Made by a program: the position numbers and the translations under genes. A stretch of 64,000 bases of DNA from Candidatus Saccharimonadota bacterium. Lineage in GTDB: Bacteria > Patescibacteriota > Saccharimonadia > Saccharimonadales > Saccharimonadaceae. Under the pieces are notes generated by a model. The model did no database searches, was not told the DNA's origin, and saw only the letters and a program-made list of their open reading frames with translations. Of this stretch, positions 14,838 to 24,698 are shown in pieces. Each line of letters begins with the position of its first letter. Within the stretch, counting starts at the first letter, position 1. The stretch spans positions 248,001-312,000 of the forward strand of contig JAFVBJ010000002.1 in NCBI GenBank assembly GCA_017480035.1, read 5' to 3'.

Positions 14838-14969
14838 ATTTTTTAGCCTTTCTTTATTAGTTAGCCTACTTACCCTCATTATGACATAAAAAATACGTTT
14901 TCAAAACTCCTAAACACTTTAATGCAAAAATATCTGCACGATAATAGTTTTGATACCACAATCAATGTT

Positions 14970-15908
14970 CTAAGCAGTTATTATTTTCTTACCTGCATAG
15001 CGAGCCATATAGTACAGTTTTAACGCCATTATATTTTTGCTTCTATAAAATCTAGAAAACACCTTTAAATATTTTCTTTTGCCTGTATATTTTTTTAAAT
15101 GGAATCTATCTATTATACCCATAAACTCCCGTCTGTCAACTTTTGCTATTTCGGCTTCAAAAATACGAATCTTCATGTTTTCAATTTCTTCGTCATATTT
15201 ATGTTCCGCTGTTTCTTTTAATATATTAGTTGCGTTCACAATACTCTCTAATTTATTATTAATATTCTTATTGCTTTTTGTGACGCTATTATCGTTCTCA
15301 TAATAATAATAAATACCTGAACTCTTTGGAATAAATTTAATGCTTTTTATCTTATTCCTTCTTATATATTCAACAAGAAATATCACATCCTCAAGATAAT
15401 TGATATTTTCATTATACATAGCACATTTATCTCGCTCAAACAGATATCCCCACGAGAATCCTTGCAGTTCGTCGCAAGCAATCTTTTTTATGATATCCTC
15501 ACTACGGTATGAAGACTCGCGGTGTATTTCCGTTTCTCTTTTTTTATCCTTAAAAAATATTCTACTACTATTTAGCGTTCCTTCTTCTCGCGAATTAATC
15601 AATGCCATGATAACACCGACATCGATTGTGTCGTCAGAGTCAAGAAAAAAAATATATTCTCCTGATGCCTTTTTAATGCCATTATTTCGCGCCGAAGAAA
15701 CGCCGCGATTCTCCTGAAAGATATATTTTATCTGTGTATTCTTTTTTGCAAGTTTTTTACCTATTTCGGCAGTTTTATCTGTAGAACCGTCGTTAATAAT
15801 AATGATTTCGAGATTGTTATAAGTCTGCTCTAATACGCTATTTATGCAACGTTCAAGAGTATCCTCGGCATTAAAGGTTGGGATAATTATTGATACTTTA
15901 GGATTCAT
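14970..15908 (-). CDS. Glycosyltransferase family 2
   Basis: A 312-residue GT2 (GT-A fold, inverting). It has VSIIIPTFNAEDTLERCINS, IIINDGSTDKT and FLDSDDT for sugar-nucleotide and metal binding. The start at 15908 has AAGGAG 5 nt upstream and overlaps the preceding gene by 11 nt; a longer frame at 15929 is less likely. It is the last gene of the polysaccharide operon. Donor and acceptor cannot be told from sequence. Confidence 0.9.
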   Translation of the reverse strand: MNPKVSIIIPTFNAEDTLERCINSVLEQTYNNLEIIIINDGSTDKTAEIGKKLAKKNTQIKYIFQENRGVSSARNNGIKKASGEYIFFLDSDDTIDVGVIMALINSREEGTLNSSRIFFKDKKRETEIHRESSYRSEDIIKKIACDELQGFSWGYLFERDKCAMYNENINYLEDVIFLVEYIRRNKIKSIKFIPKSSGIYYYYENDNSVTKSNKNINNKLESIVNATNILKETAEHKYDEEIENMKIRIFEAEIAKVDRREFMGIIDRFHLKKYTGKRKYLKVFSRFYRSKNIMALKLYYMARYAGKKIITA

Positions 15909-16878
15909 AGAGCTCCTTAATTTTTCCATAATATGCTTTTTTATCAGTAAATCTGTCGATATTTACTTTCGGCTTTTCTGGATTTTCGAGATAATTTAAG
16001 ATTTTCTCGATATATTCTTCGTCGGTTTTGCAGATATATTCTTCATTTTCTGCGAAAATTTCAGAAAGTCCACCAACGCCAGAGTTAAAAACTGGAACAT
16101 TTAGACTAAGACATTCAATGGCGGTGAGACCAAAGCCTTCCCATCTTGACGGCATAACGACACATTTGCAGTCTTTAAGAACTCTATATGGGTTTTCGAG
16201 ATAGCCAGTTTTTTTGATGTCGAGTTTTTTCGTATCGATTTCGCCAGCACCAATCATTACGGCTTTAACATTTTTCTTTTCAGAGATTTTTTCGACGATT
16301 CTAACGAATTGTTCTGGATTTTTTTGTTCTGTGATACGGCCGATAAATCCAACGTCGAATTTTCCGTATTCATTTGTTTCTTGTGATAATTTTTTAATCT
16401 TTTCTTTATCAATGATATTCGGAAGGACGAGTGATTTTTCCTCTACGGATTTCTTATAAACCGCTTCGTCAAAAGTCGCGGTCGAAACAAAAACTATATT
16501 ATCGAATTTTCTGCTGACGGTTTTAAAAATAATAGTGTATTTGTTCCATTTTTTTGCGAATGGCCAATTGTTATGTATATGAGAGATGATTTTTCCTTTA
16601 AAGCCGGTGAGTGCAGTAAATGTACTAGCACGATAGTCATGTGCATGAATAATATCTGGTTTTTCTTCTTCGATAATTTTTTTGACGGATTTCAGATTTA
16701 TTTCGGAGACAAGATGATGATTGATTCCCTTTTCGTCGAGAACTTTGCGGATTTCTCCATCTTTGCTAACATAGACAAATTCGTAGTTGTCGTTGTCGCG
16801 GAGATTTTCGATTATTGAAATTGCGACGTTTTCCGCGCCAGAGAAGCTATCAGAAGAGAGTAGATGAAGAACTTTCAT
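15898..16878 (-). CDS. Glycosyltransferase family 4
   Basis: A 326-residue GT-B retaining enzyme. The N-terminal domain begins MKVLHLLSSDSFSGAENVAI and contains PDIIHAHDYRAS. The C-terminal domain has VGFIGRITEQKNPE and the EX7E motif in PSRWEGFGLTAIECL. It overlaps its upstream neighbour by ATGA. It likely adds one sugar to the lipid-linked repeat unit on the cytoplasmic face. Confidence 0.92.
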   Translation of the reverse strand: MKVLHLLSSDSFSGAENVAISIIENLRDNDNYEFVYVSKDGEIRKVLDEKGINHHLVSEINLKSVKKIIEEEKPDIIHAHDYRASTFTALTGFKGKIISHIHNNWPFAKKWNKYTIIFKTVSRKFDNIVFVSTATFDEAVYKKSVEEKSLVLPNIIDKEKIKKLSQETNEYGKFDVGFIGRITEQKNPEQFVRIVEKISEKKNVKAVMIGAGEIDTKKLDIKKTGYLENPYRVLKDCKCVVMPSRWEGFGLTAIECLSLNVPVFNSGVGGLSEIFAENEEYICKTDEEYIEKILNYLENPEKPKVNIDRFTDKKAYYGKIKELYES

Positions 16879-17738
16879 TTTTCAAATGCCTTCTTTTTCA
16901 TATTGGAAGTTCTAAGCCCTAGGCGCTCCTTTATGTAGTGTATTTTTACATACATATAGCACTGCATTTTTTTAAAGAAATTCATTCTCATGGAACCTAA
17001 AACGTGCATTAAAATGTCTTCATGTGCTTTCGATTTTTCTATTTTTTCGTCAATTTTCTTTGCAGAGCGGGACATACTATTTGGGGTTACCCTGTAATTT
17101 AATACTATTTTATCAAGATAACCATACTTTCCAGTTTTGTCATAAAAAATAGGTAATAGCAACTGCCAATTTTGACCAGCTTTAGATTCGTATATATTGC
17201 GGTTTAAAATAACCTTGTCAAAGAAATTGGTTTTTACCATGTATACTCCGCTATACTGATAATCGTCTTTATGAAAAAAGAATATGTCAAAAATGTTTTT
17301 TGCATTTGGGTATTTACTTTTCATTATTCCAATTTCTTTTAGGTTTTTTTCATCAATGTGTCTTGAGCAGCCACGGATATAGTCATATCCTCCATCAACC
17401 ATAAACTTAAGCATCTGTTCGATAGCATCTAGCTCATAAAAATCATCACTGTCAATCCATGCAAAATACTCTCCCTGGATTTCTTTTAAGCCACGATTCA
17501 TAGCGCTACCAACGCCATTATTTTTTTGGTAAACGTATTTTAGTGTTTCCCCTTTTTTCTTAAAAATATTTTCATATGATTTTATTATTTTCGCACTATT
17601 ATCAGTTGAACCGTCATCGACAATAATAACCTCAATGTTTTTATACGTTTGATTTGCTAGATTATCGAGATTTTTACCAATATATTCGTCACTGTTATAA
17701 CAAGTAATAACTACACTTACTAGCGGATTATTTTTCAT
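16875..17738 (-). CDS. Glycosyltransferase family 2
   Basis: A 287-residue GT2 with LVSVVITCYNSDEYI, VIIVDDGSTDNS and WIDSDDF. The C-terminal quarter is basic and may associate with the membrane. Overlaps of 4 nt with the GT4 gene and 11 nt with the flippase gene show a tight operon. It is a probable repeat-unit assembly enzyme; the sugar is unknown. Confidence 0.9.
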   Translation of the reverse strand: MKNNPLVSVVITCYNSDEYIGKNLDNLANQTYKNIEVIIVDDGSTDNSAKIIKSYENIFKKKGETLKYVYQKNNGVGSAMNRGLKEIQGEYFAWIDSDDFYELDAIEQMLKFMVDGGYDYIRGCSRHIDEKNLKEIGIMKSKYPNAKNIFDIFFFHKDDYQYSGVYMVKTNFFDKVILNRNIYESKAGQNWQLLLPIFYDKTGKYGYLDKIVLNYRVTPNSMSRSAKKIDEKIEKSKAHEDILMHVLGSMRMNFFKKMQCYMYVKIHYIKERLGLRTSNMKKKAFEK

Positions 17739-19257
17739 TTTTTCGCCTCAACATCTTAACCATATTTTTATAATCATCACTGTTGTGATATACAGCAATA
17801 ATAGCAATTGCAAATAAGACAACCGTAAATATACCATAAATAATCAACTTAGCTACAAGCGAATTAATCGTAATTGCGCCAAGCGCAAAGTAGCTAATCA
17901 CTGCAAGAATAACAACAATAAAGATGTATAATAAGTGTCTTTTTATATATTCTGACATTGATTTATTAAAAACATTTTTATAAATTAGATATGGCCTTTG
18001 CCATGATGGTAATACAATACTACTGACGACTGTACCGATGACTACGCCTAAAACTCCAATCTGCTGAACTAATATAATCGACACAGTAAGATTCACTAGC
18101 GCCTGGATAAGCGGAGTATATCTATCTTCTTTATATATACCAGCAGATTGTTTAATTGTATTCGCAATAACGCGCATACCGACTAGATAGAAGTTAAAGA
18201 TCATCAAAATCACAACCCAAAAATTCATAACATAGGATTCGCCAGCCCAAAGCTCTATAAATGGAGTTATCAAATTAAATAGTGCGATAGCGCAGAAGGC
18301 ATAAATAATAAAACCAACAAAGTCGAGTTTTTTATATGCCGCATATTGATAGTCCTTATTTTCAGTCACAATAATATTACCAAAAGATGAAACTAGAGAA
18401 TTAAATATTAATGTTGTGACGGAAATCAGCATTGTAATAATTGTCAAATAGTTCGTATAGACCGCAACTGCACTAATCGAAATAAATGCAGAAATTATAA
18501 TATTATCTGTACTGTTCACACAGTAATCTCCAATTTTGTGAAGAAACAATGCTTTAATATTTGTTTTCAATGTCGATAGTTCTTTTTTCTCAATTTTTTC
18601 ATCCGTATAAAAATCAATATCATTGTATTTTTTTGTTATATATCGATTCACAACTCCTCGATAAATTATCTGCATCACAATTTGTGCCATTAAGTACAAA
18701 ATATAATTTTGAGATATTAATAACACAAGAAGAAGAACTACATTAGCGATCACATCAGAAATGATTTGGATTTTTAAAATCTCACTGGCACGTTGGTCTG
18801 CGGTAATGAGAACTTCTTTATACGAGATTAAATAAGTAATAACGACATTAACTAAGAATAAGAGATATATTAATAATGCATTATCGATAGTTTGATATTC
18901 TTTAATTATAACTGGCAAAAATGGGATAAGAAATAATCCCAAAACTAACACTATTATCGCAATTAAGCCGTAGGCTTTTCGGAAAAAGCTCATAATAGCA
19001 CTAATTGTTTTTTTATCGTTCTTCGAAAGCGGAGAGTAGAGACTGTAGCCAACTGCTGAACTGATACCTAACTCCGCGAGAGACAGCATTGAAATAATAT
19101 TAGTAAATAGACTATTTACACCTAAGATTTTTTGACCAAGAACATGGATAAAGAACGTCCGCGTAACAAAAGTGATGGCAATTTTAATAAATTGACTAAT
19201 CATGCCATACTTGACATTTTTAAGAGCTTTTCCTGTTCTTCTCGTCTTAACTTCCAT
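17728..19257 (-). CDS. Wzx-type oligosaccharide flippase (MATE/PST family)
   Basis: A 509-residue polytopic protein with about 12-14 hydrophobic segments. It starts GKALKNVKYGMISQFIKIAI and has an early SLAELGISSAVGYSLY region typical of polysaccharide transporters. Such proteins flip undecaprenyl-linked repeat units across the membrane for a Wzy-type polymerase; the EpsG-like gene four genes upstream would be the partner. The ATG overlaps the nitroreductase-like stop. Confidence 0.92.
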   Translation of the reverse strand: MEVKTRRTGKALKNVKYGMISQFIKIAITFVTRTFFIHVLGQKILGVNSLFTNIISMLSLAELGISSAVGYSLYSPLSKNDKKTISAIMSFFRKAYGLIAIIVLVLGLFLIPFLPVIIKEYQTIDNALLIYLLFLVNVVITYLISYKEVLITADQRASEILKIQIISDVIANVVLLLVLLISQNYILYLMAQIVMQIIYRGVVNRYITKKYNDIDFYTDEKIEKKELSTLKTNIKALFLHKIGDYCVNSTDNIIISAFISISAVAVYTNYLTIITMLISVTTLIFNSLVSSFGNIIVTENKDYQYAAYKKLDFVGFIIYAFCAIALFNLITPFIELWAGESYVMNFWVVILMIFNFYLVGMRVIANTIKQSAGIYKEDRYTPLIQALVNLTVSIILVQQIGVLGVVIGTVVSSIVLPSWQRPYLIYKNVFNKSMSEYIKRHLLYIFIVVILAVISYFALGAITINSLVAKLIIYGIFTVVLFAIAIIAVYHNSDDYKNMVKMLRRKNEK

Positions 19258-20243
19258 TAGACAACCTTATATACGTCCTTTAAAGATTTTCTCGGACTCT
19301 TTGTGATTGCTACATTATCTGGATAATATCCTGCTGCAATTAGGACGCCAACTCTCTCGCTTTTTTTTGCACCAATTATCCGCTTAACTGTTTCTTCATC
19401 TTCTGAGCTATTGCCAAACTGACAAAAACACGATCCGATACCAAGAGAATGAAGCGCATTAACAAAATTCATTGAGACTAAGCCAGTATTTAACCATCCT
19501 TGATTTCTTTCACCAATAAAATAATTTGCACTAACATCAAAAGTTACAACGAAAAGGTTAATAGTTTCTTTTTCAAAACCGCCAAAACCTTGAGCAAGAG
19601 CTATAATTTTCTTAGCTTTTTGGTCATCCTTTACGTAATACACTTTACACATTTGACGATTACAAGCAGTAGGTGAAAATAATACTGCTTCCATAGCTTT
19701 TTCGACATCCTTTTCATGCAATTTCTTAGATTGAAATTCACGAATTGAGTGACGGCTTTTTACAAACTCAAAGTAATCTATTTTTTTCTCGTTGGAATAT
19801 CTAAAATATTCCGTAGCGAGGTTAACTTTTTCTATTTTTTCTTTCGTTTTCAAAAAATTGAAAACTTTAATATACTCATCAGTATCTTGCCATCCTCGTT
19901 TTTTATAGAACTCAGTATATTCTCGGAGAATATTAATTCCTACGATATAAGCAAAATCGTCGGTATCAAAATTATTCGATTCATATCTTTCGATAAGCTC
20001 TATCAGATTATTTACTTTTTCAATACCAAATCTTCTAGGGTTTTTATTTATCATAGCTTTTTCTAAAGAATGTGCTATTAATAAAATGTTATATCCATTT
20101 TTTTCTTTAGTGTCTCCTTCTGAGTGAAAATAATTAGAAAGGAAGAATTTTTTATCATACAAAAATTCCTTTCTGTTCTGATTCCAGAAGTATATCTTTT
20201 TTATTAATGGATTCTTTCCCAAGGTTTTTTTAATCGAGTCCAT
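19257..20243 (-). CDS. Nitroreductase-family flavoprotein in the polysaccharide locus
   Basis: A 328-residue protein. About 140 residues of unknown N-terminal sequence precede a nitroreductase fold: SRHSIREFQSK (FMN phosphate contact), SPTACNRQMCKVY, QGWLNTGLVSMNFVNALHSLG and VGVLIAAGYYP. Such proteins recur in capsule loci, often beside pyruvyl transferases as here, with uncertain roles. I choose the ATG at 20243, 7 nt after TATAAT (leaderless), rather than the longer frame at 20348 that would run into the upstream gene. Confidence 0.87.
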   Translation of the reverse strand: MDSIKKTLGKNPLIKKIYFWNQNRKEFLYDKKFFLSNYFHSEGDTKEKNGYNILLIAHSLEKAMINKNPRRFGIEKVNNLIELIERYESNNFDTDDFAYIVGINILREYTEFYKKRGWQDTDEYIKVFNFLKTKEKIEKVNLATEYFRYSNEKKIDYFEFVKSRHSIREFQSKKLHEKDVEKAMEAVLFSPTACNRQMCKVYYVKDDQKAKKIIALAQGFGGFEKETINLFVVTFDVSANYFIGERNQGWLNTGLVSMNFVNALHSLGIGSCFCQFGNSSEDEETVKRIIGAKKSERVGVLIAAGYYPDNVAITKSPRKSLKDVYKVV

Positions 20244-20251
20244 GTCTATTA

Positions 20252-21235
20252 TTATACCATAATTACAAACAATCTCGCCTTTGCGTCGCTCACAACTTTG
20301 TAGGCAAAATATCTCATTTTCACAAATAGATATCCAGGGAAATTCCATGTTTTTCTAAACATTGCGATATTAGTTCCAATTTTATTATTCTTCATTTTTT
20401 CAACAAAGTTCTTGTAATCCTTATATGACTTATTTTGTAACGCTAGGTACACTACGTTCATTATTGCGTCATCGTATTTTCTCTTGATATATTTCGCCTT
20501 AATAAATTTTGATAAGTTAGTTTCCATTTCATTTCGCAAATAAATAAGGTTCTGGATATTTTTTTCATCAGAAAAACTTTCAGTAGCTTCATTCTCACTA
20601 TAGATGTAATAATATAACGGTTTAGAGACATACATAATACGCTTTGACTGATTTACTGCTTTTGCCATAAAAACAGTGTCTTCGCCATAAACTAGTTTTT
20701 CATCGAATTTTACACTTCTTGCAATTGTAGTTTTTATTAGCGCAAAACATGACGAATCAACAGTTACGCCTTTGCCAAAGTATGAAAAGATTTTCTTATC
20801 ATATTCATTTTTTTCTATGACAGTATCTTCTTCTATTAAAGTTTCAGCGATTAGTGAGTGTTTTTTACCTTTTCTCATCATTCGGCATTTTACAATGTCT
20901 AGATTGTTCTTTTTTGCTTCTTGCGTCAATTCTTTTAAAAAGTCTTCATGTAGTACGTCGTCAGCATCCAAGAAAGACACAAATTCGCCCATTGCCACAT
21001 TTAAAGCACTATTTCTAGCCGACGATACGCCTCCGTTTTGTTTACGTATAACAACTATGTTGCCATTTTCTTGAGCAAATTTTTCAGCAATTTTGCCAGT
21101 TTTATCTTCTGAACCATCATCAACAATAATAATCTCATAGCTATCAAAAGTTTGGTTTAGAACCGATTCTACAGCTCTTTTGAGATATTTTTCCGAATTA
21201 TAGGCGGGAATTATCACACTAACAAATGGTTTCAT
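20252..21235 (-). CDS. Glycosyltransferase family 2
   Basis: A 327-residue GT2 with VSVIIPAYNSEKYLKRAVES, IIVDDGSEDKTG and FLDADDV. A basic C-terminal third includes WNFPGYLFVKMRYF. The ATG is 7 nt after a TGATATAAT box, so it has its own predicted leaderless start inside the locus. Confidence 0.9.
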   Translation of the reverse strand: MKPFVSVIIPAYNSEKYLKRAVESVLNQTFDSYEIIIVDDGSEDKTGKIAEKFAQENGNIVVIRKQNGGVSSARNSALNVAMGEFVSFLDADDVLHEDFLKELTQEAKKNNLDIVKCRMMRKGKKHSLIAETLIEEDTVIEKNEYDKKIFSYFGKGVTVDSSCFALIKTTIARSVKFDEKLVYGEDTVFMAKAVNQSKRIMYVSKPLYYYIYSENEATESFSDEKNIQNLIYLRNEMETNLSKFIKAKYIKRKYDDAIMNVVYLALQNKSYKDYKNFVEKMKNNKIGTNIAMFRKTWNFPGYLFVKMRYFAYKVVSDAKARLFVIMV

Positions 21236-21248
21236 AAGCTTTATTATA

Positions 21249-22301
21249 TCACTTTAAATTATCACGAAGGAATGCTACGCTTTTCTTCTTTTCTGCTTCT
21301 AAGATTTTATATGCCTCCGTGTAGTTGTGTTTAAAGCACTTATCAGTTATTTCATTATTATATGCATGTTCTTTAAGATTGAATTTTCTCAATAGCGTTT
21401 CAATACGGCTATTCATTTTTTCTACGCCAGGTTCAATACGATCAAATACAACAAATGGTCTGTTGAAAATAATTGCAAATACGCAGGAGTGGAACGAATC
21501 AGTACAAACCAATTCAGCATGTTTTTCCAGATATAAAAATTCGCTCGGACCGGTATTATAAAATAGGCCATTTTTATCAAGGATATTAATTATCTCACAG
21601 TTTCGTTCTTTTGCGAGCTTTTCAATCGCTTCTTTTCTATTATCAGTTAAATTACCGAGAAAATAATTTAAAATATATTTTTTTGGTACTTGCTCTGGTT
21701 TTTTAGCAATTTTGTCCCATTCTTCTGCTGCGAGCAACATGGTCGGGTCAATAAGAACTTCCGCATCTTTTCTTCCGGACAATTCCTTAACTAACTCTTT
21801 CCCTCTTTCTTCACGAACTGAAATCGCATTTAACTCAAGTAGGCCTTTTTTATAATCATTCTTCTTATTTTCTGGTATATTATTAACGCCAAAGCTAGCA
21901 CTGAAAGAAATTTTTTTCTTTTTAACACCCGTAAGTAGATACACTGAATTATTTGTGAAGTAATCTGGATTCCAAACTTGGTCAGAACCCACGAGTAAAG
22001 CGTCATATTTTTTCGCAACCTTACACATATCTTTTTTGAAGAGAACGTGATTTTTAATATTTAAATATTTATTAAATGATTTAAATATTCTACTTCTTTT
22101 TGGGTTAACTATAATGTCTTGTTTCTTTCGCCAATAAAAATCACCGAGATTTGATTTTATTCCATTTTTAGCACTATAAATCCAAATGGTCTCAGGATCA
22201 TAGCCATTCTGTTCTAGCGTTTTGATAATTGCATAATTCTGTAGCTTATTACCGTAATTATTATTACCGCAAAGAGTAATTATCCCGATCTTTTTTTTCA
22301 T
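21249..22301 (-). CDS. Polysaccharide pyruvyl transferase family protein
   Basis: A 350-residue protein starting KKKIGIITLCGNNNYGNKLQ. It has the family motifs LLVGSDQVWNPDYF, FSASFG, VREERG, DPTMLL and the C-terminal CTDSFHSCVFAIIFNRPFVV. Members transfer pyruvate from phosphoenolpyruvate to a sugar, giving an acidic ketal; some act as related transferases. It overlaps the EpsG-like gene by 4 nt. A negatively charged surface polymer is the likely outcome. Confidence 0.9.
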   Translation of the reverse strand: MKKKIGIITLCGNNNYGNKLQNYAIIKTLEQNGYDPETIWIYSAKNGIKSNLGDFYWRKKQDIIVNPKRSRIFKSFNKYLNIKNHVLFKKDMCKVAKKYDALLVGSDQVWNPDYFTNNSVYLLTGVKKKKISFSASFGVNNIPENKKNDYKKGLLELNAISVREERGKELVKELSGRKDAEVLIDPTMLLAAEEWDKIAKKPEQVPKKYILNYFLGNLTDNRKEAIEKLAKERNCEIINILDKNGLFYNTGPSEFLYLEKHAELVCTDSFHSCVFAIIFNRPFVVFDRIEPGVEKMNSRIETLLRKFNLKEHAYNNEITDKCFKHNYTEAYKILEAEKKKSVAFLRDNLK

Positions 22302-23413
22302 TCATCCTCCAATAAATGCTCTTTTTTAATTATATCGTCTCTTTCCCATGGACCACCTTGGCTATAAACACTGTCATATGGAATAACATTATAGCTGTCC
22401 GAACGAATTGCTTGATTATAAACAACAACGCCCATGAATACGTAGAGAACAGAAGTTACGATTAGTTTTAATCGGATATCTTTATACGCGTCAATTATTC
22501 TTGGGATGAGAAAAATATTTTGAATTGAAAAATACCAAATGATACGATCTGTAGTTGGAAGAAATGCCGATAGCAATGCAACTATAAAGACTATAATTTC
22601 CATTTTGAAGAAGACTTCGCTGTCTTCAACATTTCTTTTGGAAATCAAATAAAATAATATAATTGCAATGCTAATAAATAACTCTGAGACGACAATTTCG
22701 CCATCATTACCAAACATCAAGTCAAAATATTTTAAATATCCAGTAGTATTTACAATAGCTCCAATAGCTAATATAACTAGCGTAAACAGTGCGGCAAACT
22801 TAATATAATCTTTCTTTTTCCGGAGATTAAGAGGTAGGATGAAGATGAGTGGCAAGAATATAAGTGCAAATTGATGTATTGTTGAGGCTAATAAAATATA
22901 CATTATACTCTTTATGTAGTCTTCTTTTCTTCGTTTTTTCTTCGAAATAAAATTAAGGGAATACAAAATAATCATCATTGCGAGAGCCTGTCTAATAATA
23001 TTCAGGGAACAAAAATAAAATCTACCAACGAAAAACAACAATATATATTGCATAAGATGCTCTTTTTTGCCATAAGCGGCATAGCAGCGAGAAAAGAAAA
23101 AGGCAGTTGCGACACTAAACACGACGAATAGAATCGTCCAGTCTTGTGTAAAGATGGATAGCCCCCGAATCAGGATATTCATACCTGGCTCGCTAAAATT
23201 TAGTGCACCCTCTCCGTAAAGATTATATTCCTGGTATTTTCTGGAATACGATTCGTAATCCCAGCCAACATTAAACCTTAACGCTGACGCCACGGTCAAT
23301 GGTAGGAGCGCGATAAACATGCTTAAAGTTTTATGTTTATCAAACCATTTATTTTTTTTAACAACAAAAGCAATTAATAATGAGACTGCAACGAGAAGCG
23401 CATATGTCTCCAT
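22298..23413 (-). CDS. EpsG-family polysaccharide polymerase
   Basis: A 371-residue membrane protein with about ten hydrophobic segments. The signature VASALRFNVGWDYESYSRKY near residues 40-60 and a following GMNILIRGLSIF are typical of the EpsG family. EpsG-type proteins are Wzy-like polymerases of exopolysaccharide repeat units. It overlaps its neighbours on both sides (1 and 4 nt). Confidence 0.9.
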   Translation of the reverse strand: METYALLVAVSLLIAFVVKKNKWFDKHKTLSMFIALLPLTVASALRFNVGWDYESYSRKYQEYNLYGEGALNFSEPGMNILIRGLSIFTQDWTILFVVFSVATAFFFSRCYAAYGKKEHLMQYILLFFVGRFYFCSLNIIRQALAMMIILYSLNFISKKKRRKEDYIKSIMYILLASTIHQFALIFLPLIFILPLNLRKKKDYIKFAALFTLVILAIGAIVNTTGYLKYFDLMFGNDGEIVVSELFISIAIILFYLISKRNVEDSEVFFKMEIIVFIVALLSAFLPTTDRIIWYFSIQNIFLIPRIIDAYKDIRLKLIVTSVLYVFMGVVVYNQAIRSDSYNVIPYDSVYSQGGPWERDDIIKKEHLLEDE

Positions 23414-24495
23414 TATTGATTACTCCTTTTATATATTTTTTCCATAGATTCTAGGACTGATTTTCTCAAAAATAGTGTTATATCGTTTTTTTGATTATTG
23501 AACTTTTTCTCGCGAACTACATCAAAGAAATCCGTTCTGCTGTATGTATTAATTATATCACGGTTTCCGCGACATCCAGTCGCGACGATTGGGACTCCGG
23601 CGATTGTGGCTTCAATTAGATTCACTGGTAACCCCTCGCGCTTACTTGCAGAAAGCGCAACGTCGGAGATGTTCAAAAGCTCGACGATATCGCTACGTTT
23701 TCCAAGGAAATGAACGTGATCTTTTATGTCTTCCGCCTGTTCTTGAAAACGGCCACTATTTTCATCTGGACCGACAAGAAGAAGATGATATTTGTTATCT
23801 TCTTTTAAAAGCTCGCGAGTTATATCAATCAAGAAGCCTTGATTTTTATTAGTATCAAGACGACCAACACAAATCATCACAAAATCATCATCCTTCAAAC
23901 CGAGGGATTTTCTGAGTTCACCTTTTTCGGTTGCGGAGAGCTTCTTACTGAATTTCTTCTCGTCAACTCCAACACCTGGAACATATTGAATATCTTTGCA
24001 ACGCTTTCCGAACTTCTTCTTTGCGCGTTCAAAGTCTTCGTGATTAATCGTAATGAGTGTGTCGGTATATTTCGCAAGATATTTCTCTACCGGATAGAAT
24101 AGTAACCAATTTTTCTTTGGCGCGCCAGTATAAAAATGAAAGCCGTGAGCGGTATAGATAACGCGAGCGCCAGTTTTTCGGGCTTTTTTCGCTGCAAGAC
24201 GGGCAACAACGCCGCCCATTGGAGTATGACAGTGAACAATATCGAATTTCTCGGTCTTAACGATCTTTTTTAGCTCACGAATCGCTTTCAAGTTGCGAAG
24301 ATTGAACGGATTTCGTTCGATACTAATTTTATGTTTTTTATCACAATACTCTATCTTTTTATCTGTATTTGTCGCGACGTGGACTTCATAGCCCTTATCT
24401 TTGAACATTTTGAGATATGGCAAATGAAAAAGCTCGATGTGCGAATCCACCGTTGCAACGAAAAGGACTTTTTTGCGACTTTTTCCCAATTTCAC
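23413..24495 (-). CDS. Glycosyltransferase family 4
   Basis: A 360-residue GT-B enzyme starting VLFVATVDSHIELFHLPYLK, with FDIVHCHTPMGGVVARLA, TAHGFHFYTGAP, ICVGRLDTNKNQG and the late SASKREGLPVNLIEA (EX7E region). This layout matches EpsD/CapM-like enzymes that act early in repeat-unit synthesis. The start is GTG, or a TTG two codons later that fits GAGGTG better. Transcribed from the recurrent 36-bp promoter just upstream. Confidence 0.9.
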   Translation of the reverse strand: MKLGKSRKKVLFVATVDSHIELFHLPYLKMFKDKGYEVHVATNTDKKIEYCDKKHKISIERNPFNLRNLKAIRELKKIVKTEKFDIVHCHTPMGGVVARLAAKKARKTGARVIYTAHGFHFYTGAPKKNWLLFYPVEKYLAKYTDTLITINHEDFERAKKKFGKRCKDIQYVPGVGVDEKKFSKKLSATEKGELRKSLGLKDDDFVMICVGRLDTNKNQGFLIDITRELLKEDNKYHLLLVGPDENSGRFQEQAEDIKDHVHFLGKRSDIVELLNISDVALSASKREGLPVNLIEATIAGVPIVATGCRGNRDIINTYSRTDFFDVVREKKFNNQKNDITLFLRKSVLESMEKIYKRSNQ

Positions 24496-24519
24496 CTCTG
24501 TTATAATTAGCTTGCTATA

Positions 24520-24555
24520 TACTTATATTATAGCACATAACAGATAAAAAGTCAA
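24520..24555 (-). promoter_or_regulatory. Recurrent 36-bp promoter (copy 1) for the glycosyltransferase operon
   Basis: TTGACT and TATAAT are spaced by 17 bp, with an extended -10 TGC and a constant downstream ATAAGTA. The spacer resembles that of the other copies at 27352, 35341 and 45704. Confidence 0.85.
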
Positions 24556-24598
24556 TAAAAGCTAGCGCTTATCAAACATAGAAAGGGGTAACAAAAAG

Positions 24599-24682
24599 CT
24601 ATTTAGTTTCTGCTTTGGCTTTTTTCTTTTTCTCGCGCTCAAAAGCGTCAGATAAGATTTTTTTCATTTCTTTTACGTTCAT
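24599..24682 (-). CDS. Possible 27-residue basic peptide
   Basis: A short frame reading MNVKEMKKILSDAF followed by a Lys/Glu/Ala-rich tail lies 16 nt after the alarmone-synthetase gene on the same strand. There is AAAGG about 12 nt upstream. It is too short for a family call; it may be a real microprotein or chance. Confidence 0.35.
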   Translation of the reverse strand: MNVKEMKKILSDAFEREKKKKAKAETK

Positions 24683-24698
24683 TATTTATATTATACCT